NCBI GenBank assembly: GCA_047634635.1
Contig: JBLIIE010000004.1
Coordinates: 17,351-81,350, forward strand
DNA: 64,000 bases
Reading direction: 5' to 3'
DNA from: Granulosicoccus sp047634635
Lineage (GTDB): Bacteria; Pseudomonadota; Gammaproteobacteria; Granulosicoccales; Granulosicoccaceae
Part shown: piece by piece, positions 26,737-35,661 of the stretch
Numbering within the stretch: position 1 is the stretch's first letter
Layout of the letters: each line of letters begins with the position of its first letter
The notes under the pieces: model-generated
What the model saw: only the letters and a program-made list of their open reading frames with translations
Database searches by the model: none
What the model was told of the DNA's origin: nothing
Made by a program: the position numbers and the translations under genes

Positions 26737-27547
26737 ATGATTGCCACCTTTCGGGTAGACGACGGGAAGCTTCCATCGCTACCCAATGCCGTCATCTATA
26801 TGTAAAAAAGCTGTGCGGGATGAAACGGTTAGCCTTGCCGTGCTGGCCGATCCTTTAGCAAGGATCCTGTGTTAGCGGCACGTCTACTCCGTGTTAGTAA
26901 CAGTTCTTTCTACCGGGCAATGTCGCCTGCTGAGAATGTACCCGCTGCCGTGACCCGCATCGGTCTCCTTGCCACACGTAACAGTGCATTGGGATTGCTG
27001 AGAAACTCCTTCAAGGCACGCAACGATGTCGTTGCGGCGATGATTACTGAACTTTGGATGGAATCGCTTAAAACTGCCGCTGTCGCAAATGCCTTAGCGC
27101 CACACTACGCTCTTCTGGATCCTCAACGTGCGTTACTGGGAGGTTTGATGTACAACGTTGGAGCAATGTTGCTGCTGACAAAATTAGACGAAAAAACCCG
27201 AGACTATTGAACGTGCTGAAGTTCAACAGAAAATTGATCAGCACGCACCAGAATTCGGTGTTCGGCTGCTGCTGCATTGGGATATGGATCCTGAGATTAT
27301 TGAAGTTGTGGCTAGCCGTGATCTTTTGCATCGCGATCATGATGGCGCACCTGACCTTGCCGATTTAGTGTTAGTTGCGCGCAGTTGTATTTCAGACATC
27401 AATGGTCGTAGGCCGGACTACGCGCAATGCGAAGCATTACCCAGCTACGGTCGAATCAACCGATATTTGTGTTTAACGGAACCATTGGAGTCCGTTGTTG
27501 ACTCCGCAGATGAAGCTATTGAGCGAACTTTGGACCTGTTTTTTTAG
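26737..27547 (+). pseudogene. HDOD domain signalling protein with three 1-base frameshifts
   Basis: Pieces in three frames join into one HDOD domain: GKLPSLPNAVIYM from ATG 26737, then AVRDETVSLAVLADPL, then KDPVLAARLLRVSNSSFYR and ALLGGLMYNVGAMLLLTKL, and finally ETIERAEVQQKIDQHAPEF through the stop at 27547. The joins are at a run of six A after an inserted T (about 26803), a one-base loss near 26860, and an extra A in GAAAAAACCC near 27192. Removing one A restores LDEKPETIERAEV exactly. HDOD proteins act in regulation, motility or c-di-GMP signalling. It may be a young pseudogene, or some lesions may be homopolymer assembly errors. The frame is open upstream of 26737, so the true start may be earlier. 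Confidence 0.82.
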
Positions 27548-27549
27548 GC

Positions 27550-29235
27550 TCATAGGTTGTTTGCCCATTCTCTGAGCTTGAATTTCTGGATTTTCCCGGT
27601 GGATGTTTTGGGGAGTTCACGAAAAACGATGTTTTTAGGACATTTATAGTGAGCCATCTTATTTCGGCACCAATCAATCAGCTCGTTTTCATTGGCGGTA
27701 TGTCCTCGTTTTAATGTAACGAATGCACATGGAGTTTCGCCCCACTTATCATCGTTTTTTGCAGCTACAGCCGCTTCCTGGACTGCTGGGTGCGAGTACA
27801 GGGTGTCCTCGATTTCAATAGACGAGATATTTTCACCGCCAGAAATTATGATGTCTTTTGAACGGTCCAGAATGCGTAGGTAACCATCTGGATCCATGAC
27901 CGCTAAATCACCGCTGTGGAACCATCCCCCCTTGAACGCTTCCTCATTAGCCTTGGCATCACGATAATAGCCGCGCATAACGATATTGCCGCGGAACATG
28001 ATTTCGCCTATGGTTTTACCGTCGCGTGGAACTGGAGTCATTGAATCGGGGTCTATTACATCCAGTTGATCCAGCACTTGGTATCTAACACCCTGGCGAG
28101 ACTTCAGTTTTGCGCGTTCGATGTCTGTCAAGTCATCCCACTGCGACTTCCATGCGCACATCACTGCTGGCCCATAGGTTTCCGTTAATCCATAGGTATG
28201 TGTGATGTGGAAGCCCAGGGCCTCGATATCCAGTAGAACACTGGCAGGAGGAGGGGCTGCTGCCGTCATGATATTTACGGTATGCGGAAGAGGTTTGATG
28301 ACAGAGGGATCAGCATTGATAATAAAATTCAAAATGATTGGTGCGCCGCAGAAGTGTGTCACGCCGTGATCTTCAATACTGCTGTAGATGGTTTCTGCGT
28401 TTATGGTTCGTGCACAGATACTGGTTCCTGCGTTGGCTGCTAACGACCAGGGGAAACACCAGCCGTTGCAATGGAACATGGGCAGTGTCCATAGATAGAC
28501 AGGGTGTGGGCCCATATGCCAGCCGGTGATGTTTGACAGGGCGTTTAAGGTTGCCCCTCGGTGGTGGTAAACAACACCCTTGGGTTTGCCTGTGGTGCCT
28601 GATGTGTAGTTTAGTGAGATGGACTGCCACTCGTCTTCTGGTAACTGCCATTGCCATGATGGGTCAATAGTAGGGAGTAACCCTGTTGGCGTTGCGCTGC
28701 CATCAACGAAGGTCTCGTACTCCAGCTCTGAAATCAATTCACCTGTAGCCTCTACATCATCAATGCTGATGAGAATCGGTGGGTTTTGTAGACTCTCAAT
28801 AGCCTCCAAAGCTACACCTGTTGAGTCTCGATCCACGAAGAGCACCTTGGCCCTACCGTGCTCCAGAATGTATGCAATGGTGTTGGCGTCCAGGCGGGTA
28901 TTGATGGCGTTGAGAATTCCACCGGTCATGGGAACGCTGAAGTGCAGTTCGAAGAGGGCAGGAATGTTCGGTGCTATGACTGCAACAACATCGCCCTTCG
29001 TCACGCCCATAGCTGCCAGCCTTGCGGCGCCTGTTTGACATCGTTTGTAGGTATCCGCCCAGGTGTAAATAACTTCACCGTGGACTGTCGCGTGTTGATC
29101 TGGATAGACATCAGCGCTGCGAGCCAGGAAACTCAGTGGGCTTAACGGTGTGTAGTTAGCTGAGTGGGCTGGCAACGGCACATCGGCGTCACCGGGCTGT
29201 CTGGGGCTAAGGGTAGTAGGATGAGGACTGGACAT
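27550..29235 (-). CDS. Acyl-CoA synthetase (AMP-forming), DmdB-like fatty acid ligase
   Basis: About 561 residues from ATG 29235 (a GTG two codons earlier is possible). The AMP-binding signature is LNYTSGTTGKPKGVVYHH; further motifs are THTYGLTETYGP, the ATP-contact GWFHSGDLAVMDPDGYLRILDRSKDIIISGGENIS, here in parts GWFHSGDLAV and DRSKDIIISGGENI, and the catalytic lysine in PKTSTGKIQKFKLRE. The text resembles the medium/long-chain ligase branch that includes DmdB. It activates a carboxylic acid to its CoA ester, feeding the acyl-CoA dehydrogenase at 1297 or similar enzymes. It is transcribed divergently from a class III CoA-transferase only 24 bases away. Confidence 0.93.
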   Translation of the reverse strand: MSSPHPTTLSPRQPGDADVPLPAHSANYTPLSPLSFLARSADVYPDQHATVHGEVIYTWADTYKRCQTGAARLAAMGVTKGDVVAVIAPNIPALFELHFSVPMTGGILNAINTRLDANTIAYILEHGRAKVLFVDRDSTGVALEAIESLQNPPILISIDDVEATGELISELEYETFVDGSATPTGLLPTIDPSWQWQLPEDEWQSISLNYTSGTTGKPKGVVYHHRGATLNALSNITGWHMGPHPVYLWTLPMFHCNGWCFPWSLAANAGTSICARTINAETIYSSIEDHGVTHFCGAPIILNFIINADPSVIKPLPHTVNIMTAAAPPPASVLLDIEALGFHITHTYGLTETYGPAVMCAWKSQWDDLTDIERAKLKSRQGVRYQVLDQLDVIDPDSMTPVPRDGKTIGEIMFRGNIVMRGYYRDAKANEEAFKGGWFHSGDLAVMDPDGYLRILDRSKDIIISGGENISSIEIEDTLYSHPAVQEAAVAAKNDDKWGETPCAFVTLKRGHTANENELIDWCRNKMAHYKCPKNIVFRELPKTSTGKIQKFKLREWANNL

Positions 29236-29259
29236 CGACACAAATCTCTAGAGTGAATT

Positions 29260-30477
29260 ATGGAATCGCCACGTAATACTGAAGACAGCCTACCGCTCTC
29301 CGGCATCCGTGTGTTGGAGATGGGACAACTCATTGCCGGACCGTTTGCCGGACAAATGTTGGCCGCGTTCGGGGCTGAGGTTATTAAAATAGAGCCTCCG
29401 GGTAAAGGGGATCCTCTCAGAACATGGCGTGAACTTGATGAAAAGGGGACTTCCTACTGGTGGCGCAGTATTGCTCGCAATAAAAAATCCGTGACACTCG
29501 ATTTATCCAAACCCGCAGGCTGTGAAATTGCCCGCCAGTTGCTTCTCAAATCAGATATCTTAGTCGAGAATTTTCGGCCAGGTCGAATGGAAGCTTGGGG
29601 GCTGGGCCCGATCGAGTTAGAAAAATTACACCCTGAGCTAATCTATACTCGAGTATCTGGTTATGGTCAAACTGGGCCTTACGCATCGAAACCTGGCTTT
29701 GCATCAGCGTGTGAAGCCGTCGCCGGGCTTCGATATGTCAATGGGCACCCGGGAGAAAGGCCTGTCCGGATGAACCTGAGTCTGGGCGATACATTAGCTG
29801 GAATGCATGCCACTGTTGGTGTGTTGTTGGCCCTGATTGCGCGGCAAAGACTTGGTAATGGTGGCCAATGCATTGATGTTTCGATAGTGGAGTCAGTATT
29901 CAATATGCTTGAGGGTGTATTACCTGAATACGATGGAGCGGGTGTCGTGCGTGAACCCTCAGGCTCGACGGTTACAGGTATCGTCCCAACCAATACGTAT
30001 TGTTGTAAAGATGGTCGGTACATTGTAATTGGTGGCAACGGTGACTCTATTTTTAAGCGCCTGATGGTGGCCGTAGGCAGACCTGATTTGGCTGATGACG
30101 AGCGATTAAATAACAATCAGGGTCGTGTTGCTCATGAGCCTCTTATCGATACAGCGTTAGCTAAATGGTGTGCTGAGCATGTGTCCGCTGCTGCTTTGGA
30201 TATGCTTGATGCTGCTGATGTCCCCGTGGGTCCTGTGAATTCCATAGCAGATATTGCGGCAGATCCGCACTTTCAGGCTAGAGAGGTTTTTGAGTCTGTG
30301 CCAGTTGCAGGTGTTGACCGCAAGATGCCAGCTGTACACCCCCGGTTGGGTGACACACCCGCGATATCCCGCTGGGCTGGTCCAGAGCTTGGTGAGCACA
30401 CCACAGCCGTGTTAAGCGAGCTGCTGAACATTGGGCCAGATCAGCTAAGCAATTGGCGCAGTGAAGGTGTCATTTGA
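29260..30477 (+). CDS. Class III (CaiB/BaiF) CoA-transferase
   Basis: 405 residues. The family signature LPLSGIRVLEMGQLIAGPFAGQ and EVIKIEPPGKGDPLRTW is followed by KSVTLDLSKPAG, DILVENFRPGRMEAWGLG and YTRVSGYGQTGPY. The presumed catalytic aspartate is in RMNLSLGDTLAGMHATVG. These enzymes move CoA between organic acids in the cytoplasm; candidates include succinate-dependent activation of a dicarboxylic or hydroxy acid. With the divergent ligase 24 bases away it forms a CoA-activation locus, likely co-regulated from a very short shared promoter region. Donor and acceptor are not predictable. Confidence 0.93.
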   Translation: MESPRNTEDSLPLSGIRVLEMGQLIAGPFAGQMLAAFGAEVIKIEPPGKGDPLRTWRELDEKGTSYWWRSIARNKKSVTLDLSKPAGCEIARQLLLKSDILVENFRPGRMEAWGLGPIELEKLHPELIYTRVSGYGQTGPYASKPGFASACEAVAGLRYVNGHPGERPVRMNLSLGDTLAGMHATVGVLLALIARQRLGNGGQCIDVSIVESVFNMLEGVLPEYDGAGVVREPSGSTVTGIVPTNTYCCKDGRYIVIGGNGDSIFKRLMVAVGRPDLADDERLNNNQGRVAHEPLIDTALAKWCAEHVSAAALDMLDAADVPVGPVNSIADIAADPHFQAREVFESVPVAGVDRKMPAVHPRLGDTPAISRWAGPELGEHTTAVLSELLNIGPDQLSNWRSEGVI

Positions 30478-30572
30478 CGCTGGCAAACATGGCCGGTCAT
30501 CATTGTTCCTAGTTCATCGTCAAGTTGTTTGAGAGACCGTCGATAGCGTACTAACGAAGGTATTGTTGGGAT

Positions 30573-30962
30573 TTGGCTTTGAAACTTTCTCCACTGTTGC
30601 GATTGGGCACAGCCGCTGGCATTTATTTAATGGTTATGTGGGGTTACTCCGTTCTGCCTACAGGGCAATGGTTTGCCGCCTTTTTGGCCATAATGATGAG
30701 CATCATGTTGGTTTTCTGGGTAACTGAAACTGTTGAGGACGTTCGCTCCGCAAAAGGTTCTGTGGCGCCTTTTGATAACACAGAAATACAGCCAACAAGC
30801 GTAACGTTTGCTGCCGACCCTTCACTGGAGGCCTCCGTTATGAGACTCGACTCACTAAAATCTGAGCTTAAAGATCAATACGCTCAATTCGGTAGAGACC
30901 AGTCGCTTTTAAATAGCAAAAGTCTGGGTTCCTGGAATGGCACTCGAAATCAACGGATGTGA
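30573..30962 (+). CDS. Small membrane protein of unknown function, upstream of the HPt gene
   Basis: 129 residues if translation starts at TTG 30573; the first ATG is 19 codons later. Two adjacent hydrophobic stretches (LGTAAGIYLMVMWGYSVL and FAAFLAIMMSIMLVFWVT) are followed by a soluble tail of about 75 residues. I recognise no family. The C-terminal 26 bases overlap the start of the HPt gene in another frame, so it is likely translated with, and perhaps functionally tied to, the HPt/response-regulator pair, for example as a membrane anchor or sensor. The start is uncertain and the ribosome site weak. Confidence 0.55.
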   Translation: MALKLSPLLRLGTAAGIYLMVMWGYSVLPTGQWFAAFLAIMMSIMLVFWVTETVEDVRSAKGSVAPFDNTEIQPTSVTFAADPSLEASVMRLDSLKSELKDQYAQFGRDQSLLNSKSLGSWNGTRNQRM

Positions 30963-31326
30963 TGATGTGACTGTTTGGATTGATGAAACTGCGCTGAAAG
31001 CCATTGAAGCTCTGCAGCGCCCCGGTAAACCAGATTTGCTTGAACGCATCGTGGGTCTGTTTAAATCGGAATCCCCCAAGACTTTGGCCAGTTTGGTAGT
31101 CGGTATTGACTCTATGGATATGGAGATGGTGCGAGTAGCTGCTCACACACTAAAATCATCCAGCGCCTATGTAGGTGCACTTGAGCTTTCTGAGCGTCTC
31201 AAAGAACTTGAACATGCAGCTCATGAGCAAAACTTTCCAGCCTGCATTGCTCTGGGCGATAGTGTGGAAGATATATTTGCAGACAGTTGTACCGCGCTGG
31301 ACCAACGGATGAGTAAGTCTGCCTGA
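30937..31326 (+). CDS. Stand-alone histidine phosphotransfer (HPt) protein
   Basis: 129 residues, all helical, with the HPt pattern: LERIVGLFKSESPKTLASL, then MVRVAAHTLKSSSAYVGALEL, whose His is the phospho-acceptor (HxLK motif), and a final helix around CIALGDSVEDIF. It relays phosphate between a hybrid kinase and a response regulator. Its stop codon overlaps the ATG of the response regulator (TGATG), so the two are translationally coupled and are almost certainly partners. No histidine kinase is encoded nearby, so the kinase must act in trans. The first codons overlap the preceding membrane protein gene. Confidence 0.9.
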   Translation: MALEINGCDDVTVWIDETALKAIEALQRPGKPDLLERIVGLFKSESPKTLASLVVGIDSMDMEMVRVAAHTLKSSSAYVGALELSERLKELEHAAHEQNFPACIALGDSVEDIFADSCTALDQRMSKSA

Positions 31327-33518
31327 TGGTGGATGATTCCACTCAAGCGGTTCAAATGGTTGTGTCCAGCTTACTGCGTAAAAAACCCATTGTGTTGCAT
31401 GTGGACGACGACATCGCCAGCTTGATGATGGCTGAGGGTGCTTTGGAGGATGCAGGTTTTGAAGTCGTTCAAGCGGCTAACGGGCAGGAGGCCATAGATT
31501 CCTTTAAAAAATACGACCCTGATATCATCATCATGGATGCGGTTATGCCGATTATGGATGGTTTTGATGCCATTAGTGGTATCCGCCAGCTCAGTGGTGG
31601 TGAGCATGTCCCTATACTGATGATTACCGGGCTTGATGATCTAGACTCCATAACGCGTGCCTATGATGAGGGTGCTACTGACTTCCTAACCAAACCTATT
31701 AATTTTTTCATTTTGCCCCATCGCGTGCAATACATGTTGCGCTCGAAACTGACAGCAGATGAGCTGCGCTCTAGCCAAGCAAAATTGGACAATGCTCAGC
31801 GCATTGCGCGTTTGGGCAATTGGGAATGGTGTTTGAGTAGCAATGATTTTTTCTGGTCTTGCGAGTTTGGTCGGGTGCTGTGTTTTGAAGAACATACAAG
31901 TGTGGAAAGCTGGTCAGATTTTCTTCATCATATTGATGAGCCGGACAGAAGTAATGTGCAGTTGATTGCTGAACAGTCTGTAGAAGAGAGGCAGGCATTC
32001 AACGTGGAGTTCTCTATCGTTAGTTGGGTAGATGGTTCTGTGCGTAGATTACGTCTGGAGGCAGAACCACATTGTCAGGAGAACGGCGACTGCAGCCATA
32101 TGCTGGGCACAGTTCAAGACATCACAGAACGTATCAATGCTCAGAAACAAATTCATGACCTTGCTTACTACGACCTGGTCACCGGCTTGCCTAATCGTGC
32201 CCTGCTATCAGAGCAACTGAGCTATACGCTAAAATTGTCAAAGCGCAATGACTCCAAATTTTCCGTGCTGTTTCTTGACCTTGATCACTTTAAACAAGTC
32301 AACGATACACTCGGCCACGATGCGGGAGACGAATTACTCCAGCAGGTAGCCAGCCGGCTGACATCTGTTGTACGTGAGACGGATATGATAAGCGGTGGAG
32401 ACGATGATGATTCTGAGTCGAGGCATACCGTTGCGCGATTGGGGGGTGACGAATTCGTCGTACTGCTGGGTGTTATAAATCGTGCAGAAGATGCTGCCCG
32501 TGTGGCAGAGAGAATTGCCCAGGCGGTAGGGATGCCCTATAAGGTGGGAAACAATACGGTAAGCGTAACTTCCACGATTGGTATCAGTATTTACCCTGCT
32601 GATGGTGATGACTTTGAGTCGATGATGAAGTCTGCCGATGTTGCTATGTATTATGCAAAGGAATCTGGCAGGAACGGATATCAGTTTTATTCGCGAAGCA
32701 TTCACGAACAGTCCCTGACCCGATTTTCACTCGAGGCAGACTTGCGGTTAGCGATAGAAACTAACCAGCTAACAATTGCCTATCAGCCCAAAATTGATAT
32801 GGAGACGGGAGAGCTATCCGGTGTTGAGGCATTGACCCGCTGGGTACATCCTCAAAAGGGCATTATGAGTCCTAGTACGTTTATTCCTTTAGCTGAAGAG
32901 ACTGGATTGATAGTACCGCTTGGTCGTTGGGTCTTACGTCAGGCTTGCGAGCAAATGCAGCGCTGGGTGAAATCCGGATGGCCTCCAATGGTCATGGCTG
33001 TAAATTGCTCGTCAGTACAGTTCACCAAGAGCAACGTTATTGAGGATATTAACGAAGCAATCAGTGTTAGCGGGCTAGATCCGAAATACCTTGAAATAGA
33101 GCTGACGGAAAGTCTGCTGCTACAGGATGGTGAAAAAGGAATTCAGATTCTCAAGGATATGAAGGAGCTTGGCATTCAGGTAGCCATTGATGATTTTGGA
33201 ACAGGTTTTTCATCGTTGAGTTACTTGAAGCGCCTACCCGTGGATAAGTTGAAAATTGACAAATCGTTCGTCGATGATTTAGCCACGGACAGTGGAGATG
33301 CGGCGATAGTTACCGCTATCATCACACTGAGCCATAACCTTAATCTTACGGTAGTGGCTGAAGGTGTAGAAACTCAGGAACAGTTTGATATTTTACGAGG
33401 CTTCAAATGTAACGAGGCGCAAGGCTATCTGATCAGTTGCCCATTAGAAATTGATAATCTTGAAACGTGGATGAACAACTATCACGCTCGGAACCTTGAC
33501 AAAGCATCTGGTATGTAG
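31326..33518 (+). CDS. Response regulator with PAS, GGDEF and EAL domains
   Basis: 730 residues. The receiver domain has DDD at 27-29, phospho-acceptor D71 (IIIMDAVMPIMDG), T101 and K123. A PAS domain (about 155-270) starts with QRIARLGNWEW. GGDEF begins LVTGLPNRALL, with FLDLDHFKQVND and RLGGDEF (373-377). EAL starts at 501-503 (GVEALTRWVHP) and keeps LTESLL, IDDFGTG, LKIDKSFV and AEGVETQEQ. Both enzymatic sites look intact. The I-site RETD (350-353) is 19 residues before GGDEF instead of five because of an acidic insert (SGGDDDDSESRH). It is coupled to the HPt gene, so phosphorylation should steer its c-di-GMP output. Confidence 0.95.
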   Translation: MVDDSTQAVQMVVSSLLRKKPIVLHVDDDIASLMMAEGALEDAGFEVVQAANGQEAIDSFKKYDPDIIIMDAVMPIMDGFDAISGIRQLSGGEHVPILMITGLDDLDSITRAYDEGATDFLTKPINFFILPHRVQYMLRSKLTADELRSSQAKLDNAQRIARLGNWEWCLSSNDFFWSCEFGRVLCFEEHTSVESWSDFLHHIDEPDRSNVQLIAEQSVEERQAFNVEFSIVSWVDGSVRRLRLEAEPHCQENGDCSHMLGTVQDITERINAQKQIHDLAYYDLVTGLPNRALLSEQLSYTLKLSKRNDSKFSVLFLDLDHFKQVNDTLGHDAGDELLQQVASRLTSVVRETDMISGGDDDDSESRHTVARLGGDEFVVLLGVINRAEDAARVAERIAQAVGMPYKVGNNTVSVTSTIGISIYPADGDDFESMMKSADVAMYYAKESGRNGYQFYSRSIHEQSLTRFSLEADLRLAIETNQLTIAYQPKIDMETGELSGVEALTRWVHPQKGIMSPSTFIPLAEETGLIVPLGRWVLRQACEQMQRWVKSGWPPMVMAVNCSSVQFTKSNVIEDINEAISVSGLDPKYLEIELTESLLLQDGEKGIQILKDMKELGIQVAIDDFGTGFSSLSYLKRLPVDKLKIDKSFVDDLATDSGDAAIVTAIITLSHNLNLTVVAEGVETQEQFDILRGFKCNEAQGYLISCPLEIDNLETWMNNYHARNLDKASGM

Positions 33519-33529
33519 AGCCGTTTGTA

Positions 33530-34348
33530 TTATCGGTTCTTCCATTTGGGTTGACGCTTCTCAAAGAAGGCATCAATACCTTCCTTGACGTCATCACTCA
33601 TCATGTTACAAGCCATAGCGGCGCCTGCGAGTTCGTAGGCCTCAGCTAATGGCTTTTCCAATTGAGTGTAAAAAAGTGTTTTGCCCGTGCTAACCGCAAC
33701 TTGGGACTTGGAACAAATTTGTTCGCAAAGCTCTGACACTGAGCCGGTCAATAAGTCTGGTTCTACGCAGTGATTCAGCAGTCCCCATTCAACTGCCTGA
33801 GTCGCATTTATAAACTCACCTGTCATTAGCATTTGAAATGCCCGTTTTCGGGACACATTACGAGACAGTGCGACTGAAGGCGTACTGCAAAATAGACCCA
33901 GGTTGATTCCGGAGACGCCGAACTTACAATCAGTAGAGGCAATGGCCAGATCACAATTTGCAACCAATTGGCAACCGGCGGCTGTTGCCAAACCTTGGAC
34001 CTTGGCAATGACCGGCTGCGGGATAGAAACTAAAGTTTGCATGAACCGACTGCACTTCGTAAATAAAGCTTTCTGCCACTGTTCGCCACCTGATTCCGCG
34101 TCTGCATGAGTGCGCATTTCAAGAAGGTCGTGACCCGCACAGAAGGCCTTGCCTGTGGCCTCAATGACAATTACGCGGGCGTCGTTATGAATATTATCTA
34201 GTTCGTGTTGCAGCGCATCGAGCATGGCCTCACTCAATGCATTAAATTGATCTGGCCTGTTCAGCGTCAGAGTCAGAACTCCCTGATCGCTCAGTTTGCT
34301 GAGTAGTATTGGCGTTTTGGCGGAGCCTGTGTTTGGTGGATGGTTCAT
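33530..34348 (-). CDS. Enoyl-CoA hydratase/isomerase family protein (ECHDC3-like)
   Basis: 272 residues from ATG 34348, which has an AGGAG ribosome site; the reading frame stays open 92 codons further upstream but that stretch has no family character and would run into the divergent gene's promoter. Motifs are VLTLTLNRPDQFNALSEAM, AFCAGHDLLEM and KVQGLATAAGCQLVANCDL. The usual first catalytic Glu of GGGCE is replaced (AAGCQLVA), and the second region reads GVSGINLGLFCSTP, so it is probably not a standard hydratase. This replacement fits the ECHDC3-like branch, whose reaction is unclear. It is convergent with the response regulator gene, 11 bases apart. Confidence 0.88.
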   Translation of the reverse strand: MNHPPNTGSAKTPILLSKLSDQGVLTLTLNRPDQFNALSEAMLDALQHELDNIHNDARVIVIEATGKAFCAGHDLLEMRTHADAESGGEQWQKALFTKCSRFMQTLVSIPQPVIAKVQGLATAAGCQLVANCDLAIASTDCKFGVSGINLGLFCSTPSVALSRNVSRKRAFQMLMTGEFINATQAVEWGLLNHCVEPDLLTGSVSELCEQICSKSQVAVSTGKTLFYTQLEKPLAEAYELAGAAMACNMMSDDVKEGIDAFFEKRQPKWKNR

Positions 34349-34504
34349 GGATGGCTCCTGTTGGGGCCGATAGTCGGCCATAAGTCGGGGAAAGAAAGGT
34401 TTTAGAATATCGAGAGTGTACGTAGAAATCAATTTCTTATAGAGTACCTGCGAAACGGGGGCGATTAACGACTGTATGGATATGTTAACCAGGGTATCTA
34501 AATC

Positions 34505-34966
34505 GTGAATAAGGACATGAATACGCCTGCTGATTTGCTTATGAGCGCCGATGAATTTCGCGAAATTCTCGATGAGCGCCTGCCGTTTGGTGAAATGATG
34601 GGGCTTTCTGTGGATTACTTTCAATCAGACCACGTCAGACTCAGAGCGGTGTATAACGAACGTTTTCTGCGCCCAGGTGGGACCATCGCTGGGCCAGTCA
34701 TGATGGGTCTGGCCGACGCCGCTTTGTATGCGTTGGTACTGTCCCGAATCGGGCCGGTTGAGCTGGCAGTGACTACCACTCTTTCTATCAATTTTCTCAG
34801 AAGACCGGCGCCTGGTGATGTCATCGCTGACGCTCGTATGTTGAAGCTGGGTAAACGATTGGCTGTTGGTGAGGTCAGCCTGTTTAGTGAATTAGGTGGC
34901 TTGGACGATCCTGTTGCGCATGTCACTGGTACCTATTCAATTCCACCTCCTGACAAACGGAGCTAA
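34505..34966 (+). CDS. Hotdog-fold acyl-CoA thioesterase (PaaI-like)
   Basis: 153 residues from GTG 34505 (an ATG lies four codons in). The hotdog core reads LPFGEMMGLSVDYF, LRPGGTIAGPVMMGLADAAL and VTTTLSINFLRRPAPGDVIA, with the helix AGPVMMGLADAALYALV in the position of the PaaI active-site helix. Such enzymes hydrolyse aryl- or acyl-CoA thioesters in the cytoplasm. It is followed after five bases by a haloacid dehalogenase gene, so the two form an operon, and it is divergent from the ECHDC3-like crotonase. The natural thioester is unknown. Confidence 0.85.
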   Translation: MNKDMNTPADLLMSADEFREILDERLPFGEMMGLSVDYFQSDHVRLRAVYNERFLRPGGTIAGPVMMGLADAALYALVLSRIGPVELAVTTTLSINFLRRPAPGDVIADARMLKLGKRLAVGEVSLFSELGGLDDPVAHVTGTYSIPPPDKRS

Positions 34967-34971
34967 GGTTT

Positions 34972-35661
34972 ATGTCAAATTCGTCTTTCCAGAATATTCA
35001 GGCTTGTGTTTTCGATGCGTATGGAACTTTGTTTGATGTGAGTTCTGCAGTGGCCAGTTTACGAGACAAGGTGGGACCGCAGTACGGAGAAGTAGCCGCC
35101 GCTTGGCGGGTTCGGCAGCTGGAATACACCTGGCTTCGCAGCTTGATGAAAAGTCACATCGATTTCTGGCACCTGACAGCAGATGCCTTGTCAGTTACCT
35201 TGAGAGAATATTCGATTGAAGACCCCACCTTGCATGACGAGCTCATGCAAGCTTATTTAAAACTGAGCCCCTTTGAAGAGGTTGCAGGTGTTTTGCACCG
35301 TTTGAAGCAGGCAGACATGCGCACTGCAATCCTGACCAACGGTTCTCCATCTATGATAGAGGCAGCCGTCGAAAACGCAGGAATTCAAACGTTAATTGAT
35401 CACCAGCTTTCAGTAGAAGCGGTGGGTGTTTTCAAACCTGATGCCCGTGTCTATCAGTTGGCTGTGGATTCACTGGGGATATCAGCCAACAATATTGCCT
35501 TCCTATCGTCCAATGCCTGGGATGCCGCAGGCGCTGCTCACTTTGGTTTCAAGGTGGCCTGGGTTAATCGCTATTCACAACCATCTGAGGTACTGCCAGG
35601 GGTTCCATCTGCCATGCTGTCTGATCTTTCTGAATTACCCGGACTGCTGGGTATTTGCTGA
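34972..35661 (+). CDS. Haloacid dehalogenase type II (HAD superfamily)
   Basis: 229 residues. The nucleophile is the Asp of CVFDAYGTLFDV, motif II is in AILTNGSPSM, the lysine in VGVFKPDARVY, and the type II signature is FLSSNAWDAAGAAHFGF, with WVNRY close after. This pattern is that of L-2-haloacid dehalogenases, which hydrolyse (S)-2-haloacids, though many members act on other phosphorylated or halogenated acids. It follows the thioesterase gene by five bases. Its last 91 bases overlap the DUF1289 gene on the opposite strand. Confidence 0.9.
   Translation: MSNSSFQNIQACVFDAYGTLFDVSSAVASLRDKVGPQYGEVAAAWRVRQLEYTWLRSLMKSHIDFWHLTADALSVTLREYSIEDPTLHDELMQAYLKLSPFEEVAGVLHRLKQADMRTAILTNGSPSMIEAAVENAGIQTLIDHQLSVEAVGVFKPDARVYQLAVDSLGISANNIAFLSSNAWDAAGAAHFGFKVAWVNRYSQPSEVLPGVPSAMLSDLSELPGLLGIC

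Noticed and set aside
34349..34624. Upstream extension of the ECHDC3-like gene by 92 codons
   Set aside because: Family similarity and a clear AGGAG site begin at ATG 34348; the extension would invade the start region of the divergent thioesterase gene.
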